Source: UBA1724 sp963632245 (GTDB lineage: Bacteria > Verrucomicrobiota > Lentisphaeria > Oligosphaerales > Oligosphaeraceae). From it: DNA of 29,375 bases. The translations under genes and the position numbers were made by a program. The number at the start of each line of letters is the position of its first letter. The stretch's first letter is position 1. The stretch spans positions 1 to 29,375 of the forward strand of contig CAVGTF010000009.1 in the NCBI GenBank assembly GCA_963632245.1. Direction: 5' to 3'. Positions 6,310-13,279 of this stretch are shown here, piece after piece. The notes beneath the pieces are model-generated. The model was not told where the DNA came from and did no database searches. It saw nothing but the letters and a program-made list of their open reading frames with translations.

Positions 6310-8589
6310 CTATTTCATGGCCTCCAGTAGCGCCCGCAAATGGGCCTTGCAGCCCTCCGCATTGGGACGGCACCAGGTAGCCATGCTCTCTTTCGCGGTC
6401 TGCTGACCCTGCATATCGAAGATGGCCTTGCCATTGGCCACCGACACCTCGTTGCGCTGGCATACCGCCACCAGATTCCGCAGGATGGAGTCGTAGCGAT
6501 TGACCAGTTGCACATCGGGATCCAGGTTCTCTTTCCAGGCAGAATTGCCGGAGAGCTGGGGGAAGACAGGATTGGGGAGCCAGCAGATCACCTGCGGCGT
6601 ACTCTCCAACGACTTCAGCTGCTGAATCAGCGACTCGGTCTCCTGGGTCAGACGCGCGATCATGGCGCCCTGCTCTTCCTCGCGGGCCTTCAGGGCATCC
6701 GCCAAAGCGCAGGAGAAGAAGACCACGTGGGGCGCGAAAGGCGCCACATCGCGACCGATGCGCGCCAGAGTAAGTGCAGTGGTGCTGCCGGGGATGCCCG
6801 CATTCAGCACGCAAGCACCGTCGGCCTTTCCACTCTGCGAATTCAAGGAGGCCTCCAGCAATGCGGACAGCGAGGGCGTCTCCGCTTCATCGGCAACCTG
6901 TTCATCACCCAAGAAGACCACGCGTTTCTCCACGGCTTCCATCCGGGCAATGACCTGGTTGGTCATGCCGGCAGGCCAGTCGCGCGTCACCGCGCTGTCG
7001 TACCAGGGACCCGCGCCGGGCATCTTCACCTTGAAGGCAGTCTGGGCGGCGGGGATGATCACCGGCGGGGCGGGCGGCTGCGCCGCCAGGTCCTCGGTGT
7101 TGCACTTCGCACAGCAGACGGGCTTATGGAAGGTCCCCAGAGAGGTCAAGAGCTGTTCGCGGACAGACCAGGTGAACTTCTCGCCGCACTTCTCGCAGGT
7201 CAGTTCCTGGGGCTGGTGCTCCTTCAAGAAGGCCTCGCAGGAGGGACAATGGTGCCCCTGAGGCGGACGCTTCAGCAGACGGTCCTTCAGCTGCTCCTCG
7301 GGAGAATAGGTCCAGGTGCCATGGCAATCCGCTTCCTGGCAGGGCTCCTGAATGGGCTTCAATGCCTTCAACTCCTTCTGGCAATTCTCGCACATCCGGC
7401 GCGGGGGCTGCTCGTGGCCACGGACATGGCCCGCCAACTGCATGGCACGAGTCCAAATCCACTTGCCCTCACAACCACGGTTCATGCAGGGCTGCTCCTG
7501 GTCCTTCGCTTTCTCAAAGAAACCAATGCACTCCCGACACATCCGACGGGGAGGAGTCAAATGCAACGGATTGTTGTCCTCCACAGGAGCCGTAGCCGCG
7601 GCCTCGGGAGCAACAGGAGCGGCCTCGGCGACGGGAGCAACAGGAGCGGTCTCGGGAGTGACAGGAGCCTCAGCGACGGGAGCAGCGGGGGCGGAGGGAG
7701 CCACGGGAGCCTCGGCGACAGCAGGCGCACTCTCGGGTGCCTTCTCCTTTTCGGCTTCGGCTGGCTTCTTGTCGGCGGGCTTCTTGCCGTGTTCGGGAAC
7801 CGGGAGATCGACGGCGGCCTCCAGCTGATCGAAGGGCGTCCAGGTCCAAGTATGAGTGCATCCGTTCACGCGGCAGGGGACCTCGATGGGCTTCAGGAGA
7901 TTGAACTTCTCGAAGCAGGAGGGGCACATGCGCTTGGGGGGATTCTCCAGCTTCTTGCCATCACGAATCCACTCCAGCTGGCTGGTGCGGGTCCAGAGGA
8001 TCTCGTTCTTGCAGCCCTTGACGCGACAGGGGAGCTGCTTGTCCTGAAGAGTGGACCAGATGCTGAAGCACTGGTCGCAGAGGCGATGTGGGGGCCGTCC
8101 GTCCTTGGACTCCATCTGCATTCTGCGGGTCCAGGTCCAGGTATTCTTGCAACCGCGGGTGCGGCAGGGAATCTGCTGATCCTGCTTTTCGCGCTCCTGG
8201 CTGCGGCACTCGTTGCAGAGTCCCCGGGGCGGGGTGTCGTGGCCCTTCACGTGGGCCTCCAGCTGCTGATAGCGATTCCAAGTCCAGGTATTCTTGCAAC
8301 CGGGCTTGGAGCAAGGCACCTGCTTGTCCTCCAGAGTCTTGAAATACGCCCAGCAGGAATCGCACATCTTGCCGCCGTCACCATGTCCCTTGCCGCCCTG
8401 GGCGCGGCCCAGCATGCCCTGCGCCGTGGAAATGGAAACCATGTTCTTGCATCCCCGCGTACGGCAGGGCTGCTCCATACCAGTCTGCTTGAACAAATCG
8501 CCCAGACTACCTAAATTTCCGAAATTGGTGCCCACAAATGGAGTCTCCAACGAGTGATAGAGAGAGAACGACCGACACGACACTCCCAA
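6310..8589 (-). CDS. Zinc-ribbon repeat protein with degenerate SGNH-hydrolase-like domain
   Basis: No named gene is recognised. Residues 42–496 hold eight units, each with two cysteine pairs. Seven start C-x4-C (usually PC-x3-GC), run through WTW and a QL segment to PP-x-R-x-C-x2-C. The eighth (465–496) starts C-x2-C-G-x-x-F-x-W, close to the bacterial 'probable zinc-ribbon' (zf-trcl) pattern. An Ala/Pro/Val/Glu-rich insert (about 260–345) splits unit five. Residues 555–757 resemble an SGNH/GDSL hydrolase, but the nucleophile Ser is Glu563 (GDE for GDS), and the Asp and His of the last block are Thr738 and Arg741. NAGIPG (596–601) is kept. There is no signal peptide or clear transmembrane segment. 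The frame opens at a TTG (8589). A GTG at 8535, nine bases after GGAG, or the ATG at 8478 could be the real start. Metal-binding scaffold or nucleic-acid/protein adaptor roles are inference. Confidence 0.85.
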   Translation of the reverse strand: MGVSCRSFSLYHSLETPFVGTNFGNLGSLGDLFKQTGMEQPCRTRGCKNMVSISTAQGMLGRAQGGKGHGDGGKMCDSCWAYFKTLEDKQVPCSKPGCKNTWTWNRYQQLEAHVKGHDTPPRGLCNECRSQEREKQDQQIPCRTRGCKNTWTWTRRMQMESKDGRPPHRLCDQCFSIWSTLQDKQLPCRVKGCKNEILWTRTSQLEWIRDGKKLENPPKRMCPSCFEKFNLLKPIEVPCRVNGCTHTWTWTPFDQLEAAVDLPVPEHGKKPADKKPAEAEKEKAPESAPAVAEAPVAPSAPAAPVAEAPVTPETAPVAPVAEAAPVAPEAAATAPVEDNNPLHLTPPRRMCRECIGFFEKAKDQEQPCMNRGCEGKWIWTRAMQLAGHVRGHEQPPRRMCENCQKELKALKPIQEPCQEADCHGTWTYSPEEQLKDRLLKRPPQGHHCPSCEAFLKEHQPQELTCEKCGEKFTWSVREQLLTSLGTFHKPVCCAKCNTEDLAAQPPAPPVIIPAAQTAFKVKMPGAGPWYDSAVTRDWPAGMTNQVIARMEAVEKRVVFLGDEQVADEAETPSLSALLEASLNSQSGKADGACVLNAGIPGSTTALTLARIGRDVAPFAPHVVFFSCALADALKAREEEQGAMIARLTQETESLIQQLKSLESTPQVICWLPNPVFPQLSGNSAWKENLDPDVQLVNRYDSILRNLVAVCQRNEVSVANGKAIFDMQGQQTAKESMATWCRPNAEGCKAHLRALLEAMK
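7594..7735 (-). repeat. Degenerate coding repeat for the Ala/Pro/Val/Glu linker
   Basis: Short units of the type GGAGC(A/C)ACAGGAGC and GCCTCGGCGACGGGAGC recur across this stretch and encode the repeated APVAEAPV-like linker of the zinc-ribbon protein. This looks like in-frame repeat expansion. Confidence 0.6.
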
Positions 8590-8699
8590 GAAAGCCCCCC
8601 CAAAAAACAGGAGGCCTCCCTAAAATGACACGACGGATGAGAACCAGAGAATCCGAAAAGGGCACAATCCACCCCTCCCTATTCTCCGGATGCGCCCTA

Positions 8700-8728
8700 A
8701 AATTAAACCACTTACGAGACTTTTCCAA
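8700..8728 (-). promoter_or_regulatory. Candidate promoter of the zinc-ribbon gene
   Basis: On the minus strand TTGGAA (8728–8723) and TAATTT (8705–8700) are 17 bases apart and resemble weak -35 and -10 boxes, about 110 bases before the TTG start. It lies between the start codon and the repeat array at 8801–8940. The match is weak. Confidence 0.3.
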
Positions 8729-8800
8729 CGGACGACCACAAAAAACGCCCGGGATACGACTAGACAAAGAAAGCCCTCGGATCTACCACACCCGACTTTT

Positions 8801-8940
8801 CACGAATATCGCGATATTTCCCTATCCACCACATAAATCGCGATAAGAATCGCGATATTCCCAAAGATTCCCAATCGTCACGATAATAATCACGACTTTC
8901 CCAGAAATCCCCCCGATATCATGATATCATCACGATTCCC
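8801..8940 (-). repeat. Array of four GGGAA + TCGYGAT units
   Basis: Reading the minus strand, four units begin with GGGAA, followed by 0–3 bases, then TCG(T/C)GAT. Most continue with a second TCG(T/C)GA half about 3–4 bases on, and a lone GGGAATCTTT lies between units. Individual units contain palindromes such as ATATCGCGATAT. The stretch is AT-richer than its surroundings. It sits in the 362-base spacer between the oppC-like stop and the zinc-ribbon start. It resembles a cluster of operator sites or iterons. The remainder of 8590–8951 shows only the candidate promoter. Confidence 0.7.
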
Positions 8941-8951
8941 GAAGTGGGTTG

Positions 8952-10052
8952 CTACTGTGTCCGCAGTCGGGGATCGAGGGCATCGCGGAGGGCGTCTCCG
9001 AAGATATTAGCGGGGAGGACGAGTCCGAGCATAAAGACGAATGCGCCGGTGAGTTTCCACCAGATCACGGGATCGCGGGTGAGTTCCGAGCGTGCGTCAT
9101 TGATCATGGTTCCCCAGGACATGGTATCGGCTCCCACGCCAATTCCGAGATAGGTGAGGACGGCCTCGGCCAGGACCTCAGAGGAGAATCGGAGGACGGT
9201 GGTGATAAGGACCACGTGGAGCACATTCGGCAGGATATGCCGTGCCAGGATTTTCCAGGCGGGGGTCCCGAGGGTCCGTGCGGCGGCCACGAATTCGGTT
9301 TCGCGGAGCTTGAGGGTTTCTGCGCGGAGGAGTCGGCAGAGGCTCGTCCAGGACGCCAGTCCCATGGCGATGCAGAGCTGGAGCAGTCCATTTCCGAAGA
9401 TGACCATGAATGCCGCCACAAAGAGAACCGTCGGGATGGAGCTCACGACGGTGTAGAAATACTGGATGGTGTCGTCGACCCATCCGCCGAAGTATCCCGC
9501 GGCCATTCCCAGGAGGAGCGCGAAGGGGATCGCGACCAGCGTGGTGACCAATCCCACGATGATTCCGGTGCGGATGCTCTTGAGACAGAGGAGGAGCACG
9601 TCCTTTCCAATGCGGTCGGTGCCCAGGAGGTGTGCGCGGGGATGCTGGAGCTCGGGTCGTTCGCGGAGGAGCCGTCCCTCGGCAGTGGTGGTGGTCTCGG
9701 CGATGAAGAGTCGGTCTGCCAGCGGAGCGGAGTAAGTCTTTTCAGAACGGTGTTCCAGGGGAGCCAAAAGCCGGTCCAGCACGCTGCGTCCCGGAGCATA
9801 GAGGACCTTCCCCTGTTGAGAACGCATCACGGCGCCCGTCTCGTCTCGCAACGGAGAACACCACCCCACGGAATCCAGCACCGCCACCAGGAGGTATGCT
9901 GACAGAATGGCGGCGGAGACCATGGCGCCCTTTCGCGCGCGCAACTCCCGCCCCGCCAGCCGCCAGTATTCGCGCTTTGCGGCAGCGTAAGCCAGCAGGA
10001 CTGCGCCCAAGAGCAACGCGGCCACAATGAGATTTTGTACAAACCAGGGCAT
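8952..10052 (-). CDS. ABC transporter permease, OppC/DppC type
   Basis: The 366-residue inner-membrane protein is a permease of the peptide/nickel/opine importer family. The family entry LGTDRIGKDV lies at about 142–151, and the EAA loop that contacts the ATPase reads EFVAAARTLGTPAWKILARHILPN. It is longer than the usual 280–300 residues because of an extra N-terminal hydrophobic segment (about 6–24) and an extended loop after the second helix. It is 15 bases downstream of the OppB-type gene and is the last gene of the cluster. No Shine-Dalgarno sequence is visible before the ATG. No ATPase gene follows, so it must borrow OppD/OppF-type subunits encoded elsewhere. Confidence 0.9.
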   Translation of the reverse strand: MPWFVQNLIVAALLLGAVLLAYAAAKREYWRLAGRELRARKGAMVSAAILSAYLLVAVLDSVGWCSPLRDETGAVMRSQQGKVLYAPGRSVLDRLLAPLEHRSEKTYSAPLADRLFIAETTTTAEGRLLRERPELQHPRAHLLGTDRIGKDVLLLCLKSIRTGIIVGLVTTLVAIPFALLLGMAAGYFGGWVDDTIQYFYTVVSSIPTVLFVAAFMVIFGNGLLQLCIAMGLASWTSLCRLLRAETLKLRETEFVAAARTLGTPAWKILARHILPNVLHVVLITTVLRFSSEVLAEAVLTYLGIGVGADTMSWGTMINDARSELTRDPVIWWKLTGAFVFMLGLVLPANIFGDALRDALDPRLRTQ

Positions 10053-10067
10053 GAAGAGAGGGTGATT

Positions 10068-11045
10068 TCAGTAATGGATTCGGGGATCCACCAGGGTGTA
10101 TGCCACATCCGCCAGGAGGAGTCCGGCGGCGTAGAGGACGGCGCCCAGAAAGACCATCGCACGGACTACCGCGAAGTCCTGTGCGGCGATGGCATCGATG
10201 GTGAGTCCGCCCAATCCGGGAATCGCGAAGAATTTTTCCAGGAGGAGGTTTCCTGTGAAAAGCACCAGCAGATAGATGGGGATATTGGTCACCACGGGAA
10301 TCAGGGCATTCCGCAGGACATGTCGGAAGAGGACCACATTTTCGGGGAGGCCCTTCGCCCGCGCGGTGCGCACGTAGTCCTGGGAGAGCTGCTCCAAGAA
10401 GAAAGTTCGGTAGAGGCGGGTTCCGGAGCCAAGTCCCGCCAGAATTCCCACCAATGCGGGCAGTGCCAGGAAGCGAAGCATCCCGATGCCGGAGGCGTAT
10501 CCGGAGACGGGCGTGAGCCGGAGCTTCTGTGCGATGAGGAACTGTCCGAAGATGATGAAAATGAGTGTAGAGATGCTCATGAGGACCACGCAGAGAAATT
10601 GCCCCGCGCGGTCCAGACGGCTTCCGCGTGCGGCGGCCATCTTCATTCCCAGAAAGAGATTGGCGGCGAGAGTCCCCAGGAAGATCGGCAATGCCAGGGC
10701 GAAGGAGGGGAGCATCCGGGAGCGCACCTCGCGGGCAATGGGCTTTCCGGTGGCATCGGAGGTCCCGAAATCCCCCCAGAACATGGCCAGGCTCTTCCGG
10801 CAGAAGATGGTCTGGGTCACCTTGCCAAAGCCCGAGGCATCGCTGTTCCACAACAACGGCAAATCATAGCCGTGGTTGGCCTTCCAGACCTCCACCGCCT
10901 CAGGACGGTCCGCCTTCTCCCCCAATGCCTGCCGCGCCATGTCATCCGGGGTATTCACCACGAAGAACATGGCGAAGACCAGCAGATTCACGCCCACCAG
11001 GATGGGAATGAGATATGCGATTCGTTTTAGAAGGTACGGGATCAT
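10068..11045 (-). CDS. ABC transporter permease, OppB/DppB type
   Basis: The 325-residue protein begins MIPYLLKRIAYLIPILVGVNLLVFAMFFV, the classical OppB/DppB first helix. It shows about six transmembrane segments and the EAA loop DYVRTARAKGLPENVVLFRHVLRNALIPV. It pairs with the adjoining OppC-type permease to form the membrane channel of a peptide-like importer. It lies 23 bases after the binding-protein gene. A periplasmic loop between the first and second helices carries the usual long insert. The substrate is not determined by the sequence. Confidence 0.92.
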   Translation of the reverse strand: MIPYLLKRIAYLIPILVGVNLLVFAMFFVVNTPDDMARQALGEKADRPEAVEVWKANHGYDLPLLWNSDASGFGKVTQTIFCRKSLAMFWGDFGTSDATGKPIAREVRSRMLPSFALALPIFLGTLAANLFLGMKMAAARGSRLDRAGQFLCVVLMSISTLIFIIFGQFLIAQKLRLTPVSGYASGIGMLRFLALPALVGILAGLGSGTRLYRTFFLEQLSQDYVRTARAKGLPENVVLFRHVLRNALIPVVTNIPIYLLVLFTGNLLLEKFFAIPGLGGLTIDAIAAQDFAVVRAMVFLGAVLYAAGLLLADVAYTLVDPRIHY

Positions 11046-11068
11046 GTCCTATGGAGAAAGGGGCGCAC

Positions 11069-13261
11069 TCAGGCGGCGTGGCGCTCGCGGCGACGCCGAG
11101 GCGGCAGGAGAACGAAGATGGTGATGGCCGCCATGATAGCCACAGGCGGCCAGAGGCAGGGGCGGTTCCATTCGCGCTGGCGGGCGGCGCGCACCGCGGG
11201 ATCCACCCGCAAATACTTCAGAGTGTCGTAGGCGATGCTCTGTGGCAGGTAGTTATGAAGCCAAGGCTGGACCAATCCCAGATTCCGCGGATGGAAATCC
11301 CAGACCACAGGCGCGTCCTCGCAGAGGATCCGGCTGGCCTGCCGGATAAGCTCCAGGCGCTCCGGGGAATTCGGCATGGTCTCCAGACGGCGGAAAAGCT
11401 GGTCGAATTCGGGATTGGCGTAATTCGCGTAGTTGGGGCCATGGTGCTCCACATGGCCATTCTGGCTAGCGAAGAGCATGAGGAAGTTCTCGGGGTCCGG
11501 ATAATCTGCCACCCATCCACGCTCGTAAAGGAACTGCCAATTGCCTTCAGCTATGCGCCGGCGCGAGCGATTCAGATCGAAGCCACGCTCTTCCAGGCGA
11601 ATGCCCAGCTGTCCCAGATGATTCGACAGCCACTGGAAGTGGCTCTTGAAATCGGGTTTTCCGGCGGCAGCGTGATCCAGATAGAGGACCAGCGGCTCAC
11701 CAGTGGACTCGTCTACGCCGCCGGGATAACCCGCCTCGGCCATCAGGCGCCGGGCATCCTGTATGTCGCGGCGGGCGGAGGCGTGTCCATCCCAGCGATT
11801 GATCACCGTGTTCATGGAATCGGGGGGCTCCGCGGCACCGAAGATTCCAGGCGGAAGGATGTCCTCGGCCATGACGCCATTGCCATTGCGGAAGATCTGG
11901 ATGTATTGCCGGACATCAATGGCGATGGAGATCGCCTGGCGCAGCAGCCGCTGACGCCTGCCCTGCCCTCCCAACACGGGATCCCGCTGGTTGAAGGCGT
12001 AGTAGTAGCTAATGGGAGGCACAGAGGTGGACATCCGGATGCCGCGGGACTCCATTTCCGGAGAGAGCGCCAGGTCGCCGCCGCCGGCAGGAATGCTCAG
12101 CGCCTTGTCGAACATGTCGGCGGGCAATCCGGAATAATCGTAGTATCCCTGGAGGAACTTGGTCCAGGCGGGGAGGCTCTCGGGCTCCCAATGGAAGACC
12201 ACGCGGTCCAGGAAAGGCAGGCGCTTGCCTGCGTCCTCCAGCAACTCCGCACGCTCGGCTTCCGAGAGCGCCGGATCCCCGCCCTCGGTGGGGTAGTAGA
12301 AGTCATGATAGAGGGGATTACGCTCCAGGACCACGCGAAAATCCAGATCGCACTCCTTCAAGAGAAAGGCGCCGGTGCCCACGGGCCAATGGCCGAAAGA
12401 GAGCCCCGCATCCGCCACGTCCTCCCGCTGGAAAAACTCCAATGCCTCCCAGGGCACGGGAGCAAAGTAGTGCATGGCGAGCCAATAGAGGAACTGCGGA
12501 TATTTCCGGGAAAGGACAAATTTCACTGTGTGGTCATCCAGGATTTGGATGGCATCGCAGGGAATCTTCCGATAGTCAGGAAGACTGGGTCGCGCCGTCA
12601 CGCGCTCGGGGCTCTCGCCAGCGGCAATGCGCTCCGCATCCAGTCGGGCGATCTCCTGGGCAATGGCCTGCCGGCATTCAGCGAGCCCCGCCAGGAATCC
12701 ATTCAGCTGCGAAAAGACCGTGCATCCGGAACGGGGATCGCAGAGCCGGACCAGGGAGACCCGGAAGTCCTCTGCTTTCAGCGTCCGGCTCGCAGTCGGC
12801 TGGAAGTCCCAGGGGCTCTCGGTCTCCGCCGTGGTGGCGGCGCTCTCTGGTGCGAAGCAGGGATGCGGCTGGTAGGAGACATCCTTACGCAGGTGCAATA
12901 TGTATTCCACGCGTTCAACGGAGTCGGCATCGGGATCCGACCCCCCCAGGGGGGTTCCCGCGCCGTCGAAGTAGTGCGCTTCCGGGAGGGCCTCCAGCAG
13001 TTGTGGAATCAGCTCGTAGGGCCGCTTCAAATAGTGATATGCCAGCGGCGACTCCACCACATTGGCCAGGATGGCAATCTCGTGGGTGTAGTTGGCGGCG
13101 GCGGGATCCAGATTCCGGACCTCCGCGGTGAGCGTGGTATAGAGGGCATTCGCATCAGCGGCGCCCTCCTCCCAGGGGTTGTTGCCACAACGGCGCAACG
13201 CCCCCAAGAACAGCGTCCACACCAACGCCAGAACCAGGATTTTCTTCCAAGGTAGCGACAT
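11069..13261 (-). CDS. ABC transporter substrate-binding protein, family 5 (OppA/DppA-like), membrane-anchored
   Basis: The 730-residue protein has the SBP family 5 fold, which captures oligopeptides, nickel complexes or oligosaccharides outside the inner membrane. The early segment YTTLTAEVRNLDPAAANYTHE and the later RQAISIAIDVRQYIQIFRNG (near 430–450) are typical. It is longer than the usual 500–600. Residues 6–24 form a hydrophobic signal or anchor, but LRRC lacks the small residues of a lipobox. A second hydrophobic segment (about 703–719) followed by RRRRER suggests a C-terminal membrane anchor. It lies 18 bases after mutL and 23 bases before its permeases. Confidence 0.88.
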   Translation of the reverse strand: MSLPWKKILVLALVWTLFLGALRRCGNNPWEEGAADANALYTTLTAEVRNLDPAAANYTHEIAILANVVESPLAYHYLKRPYELIPQLLEALPEAHYFDGAGTPLGGSDPDADSVERVEYILHLRKDVSYQPHPCFAPESAATTAETESPWDFQPTASRTLKAEDFRVSLVRLCDPRSGCTVFSQLNGFLAGLAECRQAIAQEIARLDAERIAAGESPERVTARPSLPDYRKIPCDAIQILDDHTVKFVLSRKYPQFLYWLAMHYFAPVPWEALEFFQREDVADAGLSFGHWPVGTGAFLLKECDLDFRVVLERNPLYHDFYYPTEGGDPALSEAERAELLEDAGKRLPFLDRVVFHWEPESLPAWTKFLQGYYDYSGLPADMFDKALSIPAGGGDLALSPEMESRGIRMSTSVPPISYYYAFNQRDPVLGGQGRRQRLLRQAISIAIDVRQYIQIFRNGNGVMAEDILPPGIFGAAEPPDSMNTVINRWDGHASARRDIQDARRLMAEAGYPGGVDESTGEPLVLYLDHAAAGKPDFKSHFQWLSNHLGQLGIRLEERGFDLNRSRRRIAEGNWQFLYERGWVADYPDPENFLMLFASQNGHVEHHGPNYANYANPEFDQLFRRLETMPNSPERLELIRQASRILCEDAPVVWDFHPRNLGLVQPWLHNYLPQSIAYDTLKYLRVDPAVRAARQREWNRPCLWPPVAIMAAITIFVLLPPRRRRERHAA

Positions 13262-13279
13262 CTTTCCCAGCGCGGCTCC

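Noticed and set aside
6340..8514. Long open frame on the plus strand opposite the zinc-ribbon gene
   Set aside because: It is the antisense shadow of a strongly patterned protein, with no domain and repetitive Leu/Gly/Arg content typical of GC-rich antisense frames.
8801..8940. CRISPR array
   Set aside because: The units are short, not identical and lack uniform unique spacers. No cas gene is nearby.
11015..13255. 746-codon plus-strand frame
   Set aside because: Antisense to the family 5 binding protein, whose frame has conserved motifs and operon spacing.
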